64,000 nucleotides of DNA, taken from positions 22,152,626 through 22,216,625 of the forward strand of contig CM068314.1 of assembly GCA_034766995.1 (NCBI GenBank), given 5' to 3'. How positions within the stretch are numbered: position 1 is the stretch's first letter; each line of letters begins with the position of its first letter. The translations under genes and the position numbers were made by a program. The stretch is from Acanthacorydalis orientalis (Eukaryota; Arthropoda; Insecta; Megaloptera; Corydalidae). This document shows positions 39,011 through 52,315 of the stretch, in pieces. A model generated the notes under the pieces. That model was not told the origin of the DNA, did not search any database, and was given only the letters and a program-made list of their open reading frames with translations.

Positions 39011-39656
39011 TATTATAATTATATGTAATTTCAACTACATCTGTTCGTCGTAAATATCGTTGAAATTAATTTTCTTAAATTGAATTGTGCATTCGATTTA
39101 ATTTAAATATTAATCATAAAATCGATTCGTGTGACACCTTGAAGTTCCGTCATTTTGTTTAATATTATAAAGTTATTATGATGTAAAACGAAATTATGAA
39201 ATTGAAAACCATCATGCAATGTCTTATGCAAAAATAATTAGAAATTAAAAAATGTATAGTTAAAGTAAGATTAAGATCAAAACACTTTTTATGCAACAAA
39301 ATAAAAACTGTATGCTTGTAACTAAATATAAATGCCCATAAACTTAAAACATATTTTAAGTAAAATTATAAATGAAAAGTGGTTCTAGTCAAAGTGGTAT
39401 TTATTCGCGTTTTTTTTTAAAAAAAATTAATATCAATATCAAGCTTATTTATATTTTTTTGACACTATTACTTTTTCATAAAAGCCAGGAGGCTCGATTT
39501 GAACTAAATGTAATTATTAATTATTGAGTTGTTTAACATGCTATTTATTTGGTTTTGACACTTTTTGAATGATTTATGGTGTATAATAGTTTTATATTCT
39601 AATTACAACGATCTATTATTACAATGTACATTCAAATAGTAAATAAAAATATTTTA

Positions 39657-39657
<1 letters not shown>

Positions 39658-39689
<32 letters not shown>

Positions 39690-39707
39690 GAGAGAGAGAG
39701 AGAGAGA
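39658..39707. repeat. 50-bp perfect palindrome (CT)n-(TA)n-(AG)n
   Basis: A CT run, a short TA core and an AG run are exactly complementary end to end (centre between 39682 and 39683). Both arms can fold into a hairpin or cruciform. Confidence 0.92.
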
Positions 39708-40129
39708 TTAATAAGGGAATGTACATTGAAAAAACAAAATTTAAAAAACAAGTTCAAAATTCTTGTTATAGAATTGTTCTGGAAATTCTAATTACCAATT
39801 TTCTGAAAATGAAATAAATTAAGAAATGAAAAAGAAGCTATTAGTAAGTAAAATTTTTTTAAAACGGTTTTTATTTAATTTTATCCATTTTTAAATTGGT
39901 AATTTCTATATTTCATTTTCGAATTTGTTGTATTGTACATATATCGTTCTTAACTACTTTAATAAAATTTGACAAAAATCTTTACATTTTTCAATTATTT
40001 AAACCAACTGATTATATTTAATTAATATTTAATATAATTTGATTAACAATTAATATATGTAGTTTTTGTTAAAGGAAAAAAATATGTTTGACGATTTTTA
40101 TAGAATTTCAAAATAAATAAATAAAAGGC

Positions 40130-40400
40130 TATATATGGAAATGTTCAGTCATCAACAGAGCTATGTTGAAGAAATTATCAATTCTTGGGACAAAAACTCC
40201 ATGTCAAACAAATCTATGTTGAAAAAATAGATGAAAAGAGACAACTTGGTCATTTAGATTGGGACTGGGTATCGAATCGACAATCCTATCTTTTAAGAAG
40301 GCGTTGTTAGGATACCTAAAAGACATTCTGATAACTTATATGGAAGAAAAAAGGAGAGCTGTCGATTTGAAGGCTGGAATTCATCAATAACTATATAAAT
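40130..40400. other. Unrecognised low-AT pocket, possible decayed coding fragment
   Basis: Composition resembles old coding sequence. One plus frame reads EKIDEKRQLGHLDWDWVSN near 40220-40277 but stops follow soon, and no splice signals are evident. It could be a transposon relic; no family was recognised. Confidence 0.2.
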
Positions 40401-40737
40401 GTCGTTTAAATGAATGAAAAATATTTGACAATTTAGTTTGAAATATTATTATTACAAAAAAATGAATATGTGTTTATTATTTTATTTACGGAAATATGAA
40501 ATATTTTTAGTAGCGATAAAACATTAGATCTTTTCAAACATTTTAAATTATTGTTCTATTCACTTGTAACATTGCAAATCAGAGAAACATTTCTTATTAT
40601 TTTCATTTTCATAATTTGCGACAGTTCAGAGTATGTAATATATTTTTTACATTACTTTATATAAATAACTTTACCAGCTTAAAAAACAAAATAAACGAGT
40701 TGATATAAAACTTACAGCGAAATATATCTATAATTAT

Positions 40738-40739
<2 letters not shown>

Positions 40740-40798
<59 letters not shown>

Positions 40799-40808
40799 GT
40801 GTGTATGT
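40740..40808. repeat. (TA)n then (TATG)n microsatellite
   Basis: A TA tract with terminal TATGTGTG. Confidence 0.95.
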
Positions 40809-41129
40809 ATTTTACAGTGCAATTCTTCGTGTCACAAAAACAGTTTAGTAAGTTGCCATGCGATGGCAATCTCAACTTAACTAAATATTATTGTAAATTG
40901 CCATAAGTAAGATTTATTTATAAAAATGTAGTTTCTCCTTTTTTCAAATCTATATATTTTTAAATTGCATCACAGAGATTTTTTGTCACTGTTGCTGCGT
41001 ACAATGTCCAAGGTATTATTAACGAAATTATTAATACACATTATACCTGTTTGGTACACAAATCTGTAACGACATGAACGAAACAGTAGGTATTAATCAT
41101 GTTGAAGTAACACCAATTTTTCAAGTATG

Positions 41130-41310
41130 TTTCGTGTTTTTCGAATTCTCAAATCGATTTGTACGTTTGCGTGTGTCTGAAGCGTGATCTTCTGGATGCT
41201 GTTGGTACGGTATAGTAGTGTGTTGACGCGCGTTCTCGCACGAGATGTGCGCAACACGCTGTGATGTCAACTATTCTGCACGCGACGCACGTATAGCAGT
41301 CGTTTAAAAG
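41130..41310. promoter_or_regulatory. CG-rich pocket with an imperfect hairpin
   Basis: It contains TTGACGCGCGTTCTCGC, GTGCGCAACACG and CACGCGACGCACG. GTGTTG (41220-41225) with CGCGC pairs with GTGCGCAACAC (41247-41257). It is among the highest CpG densities in the window. No coding frame. Confidence 0.28.
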
Positions 41311-41322
41311 ATAGATATTTTC

Positions 41323-41518
41323 ATATATATATATATATATATATTCATCTGTACATTCTTTATTTTTATTTTAATGAATATAAGGAGTGTTTTTGTCGAC
41401 TCGTTTCGAGGAGATTAAACAGACGTTGTATTAATGTTGATCGTTTACAACAAAATCTAGTTTATAATAAACAAATGAGACATTTTGAGAATGTTTCTTG
41501 ATTTAAAATAATCTTTAA

Positions 41519-41551
<33 letters not shown>
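41323..41551. repeat. Two short (TA)n tracts
   Basis: TA tracts at 41323-41344 and 41522-41551, just before the 197-bp tandem repeat. Confidence 0.9.
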
Positions 41552-41612
41552 CATAAATAAATACATAAATTTAATTTAAAACGCAAGATCAAATATTAAT
41601 ATGTTTTTTAAA

Positions 41613-42164
41613 TAATTCAGTAAGTTTAATTAGCAAAGAAAAAATATTCAAAACAAATCAAAAGTAAACATATTTATTGAAAATGTAAGAATTTTGTTCT
41701 TAATTGAAAATTTTATTATTATTAGATTTAGTATTATTTTAATTCAAAAGTATTTTGGTTTATTCTATCAGTATGTTAATGTTTGTTGGCACATCGTTAA
41801 CATAATAAATAATTCAATAAATTTAAGTAGTAAAAAAAAAGTATTTGAAACAAATCCATAGTAAACATATTTATTGAAAATGCAAGAATTTTTTTCATAA
41901 GTAATTTTTTTTATTATTATCAAATTTAGTTCTATTTTAATTAAACAGTATTTGGTTTATTACATCAGTATGATAATTTTTGTTGCCACATCGTTATCAT
42001 AATAGGTAATTCAATAAGTTTAATTAGGAAAGAAAGAAAGTATTCAAAACAAATCCAAAGAAAAGATATTTATTGAAAATGTAAGCTTTTTTTCTTAATT
42101 GAAATATTTTATTATTACTTTAATTAAATAGTGTTTTTGTTGACACATCGTTATCAAAATATCC
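41613..42164. repeat. Tandem repeat, 197-bp period, three copies
   Basis: Three head-to-tail copies begin at 41613, 41810 and 42007, a spacing of exactly 197 bp twice. Landmarks in each copy are TAATTCA(A/G)TAA, a purine-rich stretch, CAAATC, ATATTTATTGAAAATG, a T-rich stretch, and near the end CACATCGTTA(A/T)CA. The third copy is about 40 bp shorter, having lost a segment before the CACATCGTTATC motif. Copies are similar but diverged, as in an old local duplication or a remnant of satellite DNA. No ORF is shared between copies. Confidence 0.88.
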
Positions 42165-43399
42165 AAAATTCGAGAAGAAAAGATCTCTGTTAATAAAATC
42201 AAGGGTCAAGTTTATGAACAGATATACCAAGAAAATTTTTTTTGTAATATTCTCCTTATTTCTCATTACTTAGCATTTCTACCTTTTATTTAATAATTGA
42301 AATTCAAAATATTATTTTGACAGTAATATTCATTGATTAATTTTCGGTCCTTTTTTGATTTATATTAAAATTAAAACAAGTATTTTAAATTTTTTTTAAA
42401 AAAATTCTTATAATTTTCTTGAAAGAAAAAGCATACTAATTTTAAAAAATATATAATATTTTATTTAAATTTATATTCATATTTTTGTATTCTTTATTGA
42501 AATTGTAGTTTCACTTAATACGTGCAATTTTATTAATATTGTGGTTTAAAACATTGTGTTCTTTAATAAATGGCTATTTGTAATGAAGTATGAAAAAATG
42601 CTGATTTTATTTATAAACATACTGTTTTGTCCTTAGTACTTTTTATCATTAGCGCTTATTTTACTGAAACTATTTTTTAATTCTTTTATGTTAAGAAACA
42701 ATTTGAGATGTAAATACCTCTTAAAGTAGTTATTAAATCATACTGTAGATATTGTATATATATAGAGAATCGGCATTTGGCTACAATCCGTAAAACGATC
42801 AAAAAAATTAGATTTTAATGAGATGTTAATGAGAAGGATTACTTTTTACTATAAATAATTAACTTATCTGTAACAAAAAGTTATCTTTTAACATTATATT
42901 AAAGAGTTGTAAAAATAAAACTTTTTTCTAATTAAATTTATTTATATTAAATTTATTCATATATAATAAAAGTTACATTATAAATAAATACATTATATAA
43001 ATGAAATAATAATATATGTTTGATTAATTTAAGTATAAATTTTTTAAAGTATTTAAGACTTGAGTATTCGTTAAAAACTCAGTTTTCTTCTAAATTAATT
43101 TTTAGTATATATTATTTATTTATCAAAGAATCGAAAAAAGAAATAATTATTGAGATGCAGTCATAATTCTATTATCAAAAACACACTCACGCAAATAAAC
43201 CAAGAAAACAATAAATTGGAATATAATTATCTTTGAAATAATCACGTTGTTATAATTTAAACCCAAACTAATCCTAGTTTGTACAAATATAATTAAGAAT
43301 AGAGTAATTAATGTTATACTGAACATAACCGGGAAGCGGTCTTTAATCAAATAATCTATAAAATCTTTGTTATACTAAACAAACATGAAATGTATGCGT

Positions 43400-43580
43400 A
43401 TATAAATAATAACTTCACACTTACGAGACGCATCGATGCATATGAAGGCATAGTTCATGCATGAAAATTATTTACATATATCATAAACGTTTGTGTAGGT
43501 CGTTATTTTTCAAAATACCGACACGCCACGCACAAGGACGAAACCTGTGACCATGTCGGCAGCAAGGACGACCTATATAC
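43400..43580. promoter_or_regulatory. Balanced-composition pocket with POU/homeodomain-like motifs
   Basis: The first half has repeated ATGCAT-type motifs (ATCGATGCATATGAAGG, GTTCATGCATGAAAAT); the second half is CG-rich (CCGACACGCCACGCAC, ACCATGTCGGCAGC). No ORF is supported. Likely regulatory. Confidence 0.27.
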
Positions 43581-44476
43581 TATTATAAATATTTATATAT
43601 AAATTTTTATTTTGATATACGATAGTAATGGGATTTTCAACATTGTTGTTTGGAAAAATGTATTTAAAATAAGGTACTAAAGAACACTGTTGAGATATAA
43701 AACAAAACGTTATAATTATTTTATCTTTTGTTACTAGTATAAAATGTAAAAGAGATTTATTTCAAAATATCAACGACTTAATTAATAAAATAAATAATCT
43801 AATTTTTTGCGAGATGAATAATAGAAGAATTGTATGTTTATAAAGTAAATTTACTTTTATAGTTGTTTTTGTATGCAAACATATTTAAAATGGTAATGAT
43901 TAAATAAATATTTTTTTTTAATTTGTATTATAATCAACATTTTTTTTTTCATTATTTGTACAATCAATATTTCTAATCTGAACAACTATCTTTATACAAC
44001 AAAGATTATAATTGTGAGTCTGAGAATGATTGATGAGATGAAAATTGTAAACTGCAGCGTAGACAAAAAAATTAAATATTTATTTATTCCATTAAAGAGG
44101 TTGCTCAGATATTCATCGTGAAATGTATATTTTTTTTATTCAACAATTTGCCTCTGTAAAAAGCGTTAAGTTGTTGCTACAATTACTTTCAAGCATTGCG
44201 GAGATTGAAGTTCATGACAAGTTTTAAATAATAAAATTCTTAATAAAAGATTATATATATATATACACACATTAAATGCGAATGATATAAAAAGTATAAT
44301 TTTTACACCCGTACATGATTATTAATATAAAAATTAACTCACAGGAAAGTGTTGGATAATTAATAAAACGAAGATGTAATGAAATGCATGCTATAATTTA
44401 TCTATAATATGTTTGACAAGTATTTCAAAATGATTTTTAATAATAATGAAAAGTTTTTTAATAATAATTTAATATT

Positions 44477-44482
44477 AAAGAT

Positions 44483-44542
<60 letters not shown>

Positions 44543-44548
44543 ATCTTT
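44477..44548. repeat. 72-bp palindrome: (TA)n flanked by AAAGATACAA/TTGTATCTTT
   Basis: The unique arms AAAGATACAA (44477-44486) and TTGTATCTTT (44539-44548) are perfect inverted copies around a pure TA tract, so the palindrome extends beyond the microsatellite itself. Confidence 0.9.
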
Positions 44549-45263
44549 GTGTAGTTTGACTGCTTTTGCTTCTATCATGTAATTTTTTTTATAAAACAAA
44601 ACCCAAAAAATAATAGTATCTATTATTTCATATTCCACATTGTTATTCACCACAAATACTTGTATAAATAAGTAGACACAAGAATAAGTAGATTTAATGA
44701 ATGAAGCTATTATAATTAAATAACTATTACAAACAAGTAATGAATTCAAATTTTAAAAAGGTTAGAAAGAATTTTATTGAAAAATATTTTTGATGATCTT
44801 ATTTTCTGTCTGTTCTTTGAGAATAAAATTAACATATAAATATAAATTAATTAAGACCTGAAACATATTAATAGAGTTTTTTTATCAAAACGTATAATAT
44901 ATTTTTATTGTTTAATTTAATTCATTCAATTATATTTCAATCTTAATGTCTTTTTCAATGAGCAAGTGCAGAAAACCCGATCATCAAAGTTATTTTGTGT
45001 ATCTGCACTTGGATATATTTAGATTTATTATTATTGAATATCTTGATGTATACGAATATAATTAAATATTTTTACAAAATAAAATAATCCAGCATTAATT
45101 GCGTTAATTCATTTTAACAATAGATTTAGCTATGACACCAAACAGTAATAAATAAAACGTCATTTGATACTTATAAGAATGATGTAATATAACTGATGAA
45201 ACGTTTTTATGTGAATTTATTGAAATTACAACTAGGGAATAATAAATAAATTCGTACCTTAAT

Positions 45264-45286
45264 TATATATATATATATATATATAT
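45264..45286. repeat. Short (TA)n microsatellite
   Basis: Pure TA. Confidence 0.92.
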
Positions 45287-45586
45287 TATTTTCTATTTTT
45301 TTATACAATTATATAAATTTTATATAAAAATTATTAATTTGTAAAAAGAAAACCAGAAATAAGTGTGATAAGTATGTTAATTTTAATTATTTTTCTTATA
45401 TTTTCAGATTAGAATCAATTTATTACGACGTTAATATAATTAATAAATAAAATCTATTGTCTACTTAAATAAATACATTAGATTTTAATAAGAAACTGAC
45501 TGCGTTGTTGATAAAAAATATACTTTATACTTAATAAGCGTCAATCTTGATACAATTAAAAAACTAGTAAGAAAATTATTCTTTTA

Positions 45587-45939
<353 letters not shown>

Positions 45940-46037
45940 CAAGAGTAAGTAATCCGATTGATTTACTAACTTTAATCGCTTATATTTACAAATATAAAGT
46001 AGAACTATTTACATACGAAATAATTATCATCATTCAT

Positions 46038-46103
46038 ATGCATATATATGCATATACATATATATATATATATACATATATATACATATGTATGTATATA
46101 TGC
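46038..46103. repeat. (TACA)n/(TA)n microsatellite
   Basis: TA interspersed with GCATAT and TACATA units. Confidence 0.92.
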
Positions 46104-46538
46104 AGATATAATGTAAAAAACATCAGTTAATACAGGTCAATAAAATAATAAAAAAATGTTTAATTCTAATCAGCTTTTTTTATTGTACTGTAAATGCAAC
46201 TGCTTACATTGATAGTTATTTATATTGTACGACGAATAAAATATTTCAAAAACATTTTTAAATTATGTTTAATGTAATTTTGTTATATTAAAATACACAA
46301 ATTTTGATATTATATTACTTTGAATGATTTATTTAAAAATATTTAATATGTAATTAAATTTGAAATCTTGGAAAAATATATGTATAGTAAATAGGCGTGA
46401 AAAATATTATTATTTCAGGCTTGAATTCAATATGAAAGTAATATTTTTATTTATTAAAGTACTATCCACTCATTGAAATCCCTCGCTGTTTTCAAATAAA
46501 TGATAATTGTAAATAAGAGTATTTAAAATTTTAACAGC

Positions 46539-46572
<34 letters not shown>

Positions 46573-46573
46573 T

Positions 46574-46611
<38 letters not shown>
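46539..46611. repeat. (TA)n microsatellite with TACA interruption
   Basis: Two TA tracts around ACATATAATATACATAC. Confidence 0.94.
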
Positions 46612-46615
<4 letters not shown>

Positions 46616-48016
46616 TAGTATAAGATAATAGCAAATATTGAAAATATGAGAGTATAATCAAGATTTAAAAGCTGGAATGTAAACTGAAATTGAACGAATA
46701 CTATTGATTCATTTTAAAAACTGTAAAGTGTTATATATTCTCAAAGAAAAAGAACAGTTTATATACATTTCAAAAAGTAATATGTGTTTTTCAAAAATAC
46801 GTACATTAACTAATATTTTTAGATCAAAAGTAATAAATTTGAAACATTAATATACATGATTAGAAAGTATTTTTTTATAATAAATAAAGGTGTTTTAATT
46901 AAAAACAAATGCTGTTCTGTAAAATTATCAATGAACAATTTTTATCTTTAATGATTTATTTTAACAATAAAAAATTTCTTCGCATGTTAACATTTATTCA
47001 TTTATTTTAAATGAAAAATAAATCAGTTTACTGAAAAGTATTAATTATATTATTTGAACAATATAAAACTGTAAGAATATGATTTTTATTTATCATTTAT
47101 GACAGCTAAAATATTCAAAATAAAAAATCATATCAATATTTTTTTTAAATTATTAATAGACGAACACACGATATTTGTACAGGGAAACAATTTTTATATA
47201 GAGAAATTAAAAATGATTTATATTTTTGGGTCAGTTTTTGTAATTGTCTGGAATTGTTAAAATGAACTTCATGTGGACGTTTCAAACATGATTCTAAATT
47301 CGATAATTAGTGGTATTAATTATAACCTCATTGAATTTATTGTTTATGGATGACGAGATAAACTTTAACATGCACTACGTTAACAATTTTATATTAGTGT
47401 ATTTTTATAATTTTCAATGGGAAGTCACATTAGACATATCATAAAATAAATAATAATATAGAAGTTAAATATCAAATGTTTTATATTATTAATATTTCTG
47501 AATGTTAATAAATTTAATGTTAGTTACATGGGATATGTAAATTTAAAGGGGAAATAGTTAAATTAGTCATATAAAGTAAACATTCATGTACGATTTTCAT
47601 ATTAAAAATAATCGAATTCTAAAAAGAACAATTAACATTTAAAAAAAATAAATATACATTTTTCACAACTATCTTATTTGCTTTCTAGGCCTATTATATT
47701 CGTTCATGAACGTCGTTTTATTGAAAACGAATTTAAATATATTTATAAATTTGATCGTTAATTTTATATAATTAACTTAGTGAAAATCCGTTAACAAACT
47801 TTAAAACAATATATATTTTATTTCATTTTGTGGTTGTACTTCTTTTCTGCTTAAAATAATTGTTTTTATTTTACCTTAAAAAAGCTATAAAATAATGTGG
47901 TAGCATTTATTTGCACATTTTATGTCCTAAGAAGCAATTAATTTTATCGTTTTATAGTATTCATTAATTTTGATGTCACTATTTAATATTATTATGGTTT
48001 AACGAATTTGAAAAAT

Positions 48017-48048
48017 CAAAGGTAATAAAGTCATCTTTATTGCCTTTG
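48017..48048. repeat. 14-bp stem hairpin with four-base loop
   Basis: CAAAGGTAATAAAG, loop TCAT, CTTTATTGCCTTTG; the arms pair at all but one position. Too short for a microRNA precursor; intergenic. Confidence 0.8.
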
Positions 48049-48671
48049 TATTTTTAGTGTTTAATTAAATACACAGAATAAAAAATACGTATAAATGCCA
48101 ATAATACAAAAAAGAATAAATAATAAAATACTATGGGTAAAACAGACACGTAAATATTTCAATGCAAATGAAATTTTAATTCTACTTACATAAAAGGAAT
48201 TTTATGTCGAATTAAGTATAATTGTAAATATTTTTTAGTAATTTTTAGTAAATAGTATCGGGCGCTAATGACCTTAGTTGTCGAAGCACCCTTACTATCA
48301 AAATAATTAATCAATCCGTAAATAGAGGAGACAATGAAATAGAAATGTACCAATTTCTATTAAAAATAATATCAATACGAGTTATATAAGAGTACAAAGG
48401 AGTATAAGTTAAAAGTATGTTATGTTTTCTTAGAAAATAAAATATTATGCATGTGTCAAAAACGGTAGTGGATAATGCTAACTCTGAGGTATTGACCAAA
48501 TTCTATTGATGTTAAATTAGATAAAGTTCTCTTTCGGAACATAAGAATCATTTAATAGTTCACTATTTTAATAAAAATTTCGTCAGAAAATATAAAAGCT
48601 CAAAATATAAATAATGTAAATGTTAATGATTTATAGTTTAATTTTTATTTCTTCATTCCCGTGGAAAATAT

Positions 48672-48722
48672 GGAAATTTAATATCTGAAAATTTAAAATT
48701 TGAAAATTTAAAATCTGAAATT
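48672..48722. repeat. Short tandem repeat of ATCTGAAAATTTAAAAT type
   Basis: Three imperfect copies of a roughly 14-16-bp unit containing TGAAAATTTAAAAT. Confidence 0.6.
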
Positions 48723-49294
48723 TAGAAAAAAATACTATAATTATTTCACCGTAAAATATTAATGCCAAAATAATATTTTTTTTTCTTTTAATGTATTTTA
48801 TAATGTTTTATTAGCAACAATGTAATAGTTAATAAATAAATACTTTTACCGCTGTTATAAAAAATTACTTAAGAATACATTTTTAGACTTCAGTAAGCAT
48901 CTTTAGGAAAATAAATTAAAAATTTAACTAATTATTATAAAATATAAATAAAAATTGTTAAACAATCTTTAAGTCTATTTTTTAAATGTTTGTTTTCTTT
49001 ATCTTTCTTTTGAAAAAGGGAGCTCTGTTTATTTAAAAATTATATAGTTCATATATAATTTATGCTTTATTAGTGTGAATATTTATACTGCATTTAAAAG
49101 AATCAAATTCTAGTTAAAAAAGAATCTTGGCTGAATTATGAATAAAATATTGGGTCTTAAATCAAAACCAGCAATCCAAACCAGTCTTAAATTTATCATT
49201 TTGACCCGGTATCAGAGTTTATAATATAACTACATACATGCCTGTACTGACAAAAATTCTATACCTGTTTTATTTACGAATGCTCTCAAAATAC

Positions 49295-49300
<6 letters not shown>

Positions 49301-49359
<59 letters not shown>
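49301..49359. repeat. (TA)n microsatellite
   Basis: Pure TA. Confidence 0.95.
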
Positions 49360-49362
<3 letters not shown>

Positions 49363-49723
49363 AAAATGCTAACTTTATTTTATATATTTTTGAATAACAA
49401 AAAATTGATTTTCCATATTTATTAAATTAAGAACTGGAAATTATTTTCAAAAAGTATTAAAAGCTGATTAATTTTTTAAGTACTTGGATTAATACATTTT
49501 TAAAAATTAATATTCACGTTATTTTGGAGATTTTATCTATAGGTTTAATTACAAGGTGTTTATTAACAACATACTTTAATATGTAATAAGTGCTCTTGCA
49601 GAAGGCCTCATAATTTAAAATATAGACACAGATGATTAAATAAAACGAGTGATAACTATGAAAATAAATGTTTTATTTCGACAATATCAAGCATATATAC
49701 TTTCATGTATATAATACAATATA

Positions 49724-49725
<2 letters not shown>

Positions 49726-49808
<83 letters not shown>
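49726..49808. repeat. Long (TA)n microsatellite
   Basis: More than 75 bp of uninterrupted TA, about 90 bp before the CCAAT-containing pocket. Confidence 0.96.
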
Positions 49809-49812
<4 letters not shown>

Positions 49813-49889
49813 ATCAATGAAGGCCATGAATTCACATTTTATTCAACACAATATTGTTTTTTGTTGCATTAAATTTTAGATTTATTCTA

Positions 49890-50160
49890 ATTGGATTCGC
49901 CTAAGTATCATGACTGTATGTTGGCGGTACGGTGTCACCACAAGAAACACCATTGGTTAAGATTCAACAAGTGCAGACTGTTACTCGATGTCCATTGGTT
50001 ATGTTGACCGCAGTGTACGCCTCTTGACAACAGGTAAATATCGTCAAGACGACAGGTGCACGATCAGATCATTACAATCTCTTCTTGGCTGAAGAATATT
50101 TTATAAGTCCAGTTCTATCCACTAAATATACAAAACGGTGCTCTACTGCTGCACTACGCT

Positions 50161-50165
<5 letters not shown>
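49890..50165. promoter_or_regulatory. Balanced-composition pocket with two inverted CCAAT boxes
   Basis: An identical 10-mer CCATTGGTTA occurs at 49950-49959 and 49992-50001, 42 bp apart, giving two inverted CCAAT motifs. CAGGTAA (50031-50037) and CAGGTG (50053-50058) E-box-like motifs follow. Paired CCAAT boxes suggest a promoter, but no gene is seen nearby on either strand. Confidence 0.33.

Positions 50166-50222
<57 letters not shown>
50163..50222. repeat. (TA)n microsatellite
   Basis: Pure TA, directly after the CCAAT-containing pocket. Confidence 0.95.
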
Positions 50223-50224
<2 letters not shown>

Positions 50225-50400
50225 CTTGTTATTTTTATTTTCATTACAAGTTTTAAAATCTATCAAAATGGATGATCAATTTTTATATGACTTATGTCTT
50301 ATTCACCTTTATCACCTATATTTTGTATACATTTATTAGTTCGTTTAGTTTGTATTTCCATACATTGTATAATTAATTTATTTTTCACTTTATAGTAGTA

Positions 50401-50405
<5 letters not shown>

Positions 50406-50473
<68 letters not shown>
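50406..50473. repeat. (TA)n microsatellite
   Basis: TA with a single AGAT interruption. Confidence 0.95.
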
Positions 50474-50476
<3 letters not shown>

Positions 50477-51126
50477 TGTAATGTAATTTATTGCGTGATA
50501 TTTTTTTTGATAACTTCTGAATCTGCTTCTATGTTAAACATGTCAAAAATATAAATTCAACAATTATCTGTAAGAGAATATTTAAATTATATCGAAGAAA
50601 AGCCATTTAGAAATAGGAAGAGAATATAACAATATTTGTAACTGTTATTTTATACTATAGTTTATCAATTCAAATACTAGATTATTTACTATCAAAATAT
50701 AAGAAAAATATATTTTATATAAATTAATGCTGAAAATGATGTATTCGTTTGGTTACAAAGTTAATTTCTTTATGTAATTTTTGAGTTCCATTTTAATTTA
50801 AACGACATTTTATGTAGCAAGTAAGCAACTTTTCCGGGAATATATTCGCGTTTACTCCTTAGTTCTATTATAATATAGAATATACTCGTAGTCCATTTAT
50901 TAAATTCTACATTGCTTAATGTAAGTTTCTGAATTTGTAACAAATTTATTGTGTTGTGTACATAGATGACATTAATTACTCTATCTTGATTATCTTCAGT
51001 TATTTTAGTAATTATTTTATTTTTGTGGATTCGTTTTTAAATTATTTTCTATTATTTAAGTTCTTTTCAACAAAGTTTTTTTTATTTCTATTATATAAAC
51101 TTAACAAAATTATTTTAATAATTTCA

Positions 51127-51154
51127 TATATGTATATATATATATATATATATA
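51127..51154. repeat. Short (TA)n microsatellite
   Basis: TA with one TATG. Confidence 0.92.
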
Positions 51155-51599
51155 CCTTGAATTTAAAATATCAATAATTATATAATAATAATGAAATATA
51201 ACATTATATTTTAGTTATGTCTTCAATAAAATAAATTATCGATCAGGAATAAAAATATTATACTGTATACTTTTCAAGGAGACATTTTTTGTGGATAACA
51301 CTTTTTTCATTTCTATTCATTTACATACAAACTTTAATTCATATTCTTAATATAACATTTGAAAGATAATATTTATAATAAAATTTTATATTGAATTTCA
51401 TATCGTATAAAATATGATTAAACTTAAAACTTTTCGTGGATATAAATTATGTAGGCTCATTAAAATAGTTTATAATATTTTCTTACTTTTTCTAATTATT
51501 CCAAACTGGTGTTAAATTAAATTGAAGGCAAACATTACAATTCTATTATATCCTCGATACATGATATTTGTTTTTGATGTGTAAATTATTTTTGAAAAG

Positions 51600-51830
51600 T
51601 CAGCAGTCCATCAATTATTATATACAGGCCAGTATATGGATACCTACATGATTGTCATGAATATGAAGTGGTCCTGTAGATAACCATGAGGAATTGCGTC
51701 ACAACTATACGATAATCCTCGATTCGGGAAACATTCAAGATTTTTCGATTCCGTGAATCGCGAGCCTCAGTATCTGAAATTCGTAATGCAATAGGGTGAA
51801 GAGTCTCCCGATTTTATATTAAGAATGAAA
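51600..51830. promoter_or_regulatory. Balanced-composition pocket with repeated CGATTC
   Basis: It contains CTCGATTCGGG and CGATTCCGTGAATCG (an inverted repeat), together with GAATTGCGTCAC. No coding frame. Possible regulatory element. Confidence 0.24.
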
Positions 51831-52156
51831 ATACGTTTACTTTTTAATTGTTATTGTCCATTTTTCAATTATACATTTACAAAAGCAAATTTTATATTTA
51901 CATATTTACCTAGATTGAAAAATCTTGTTATTAAAATTTATATATTAACATAGTCATTAAATTTATAATTAAAAAAATCTGTATATTTCGGCGAATTTAT
52001 TTTTTTGTGGAAAATACACGTATTTAAGTTTTTTTTAAAAAAAAATATTTGAATGAATTAGCATTAAGTTATTATGGCACCTCAATAACTGTGATCATTA
52101 ACGGTCGTTTCTTTTAAAGATTATTGAAATAAGTTTAATTCACAGTTATCTATAGT

Positions 52157-52158
52157 TA

Positions 52159-52189
<31 letters not shown>

Positions 52190-52247
52190 TTGTCTTCAAG
52201 TCTTTTCTCTCTTTTTATTTTTGATTTCATGCATACGCACATTATAA

Positions 52248-52311
<64 letters not shown>
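52157..52311. repeat. Two (TA)n tracts
   Basis: TA tracts at 52157-52190 and 52252-52311. Confidence 0.93.
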
Positions 52312-52315
<4 letters not shown>

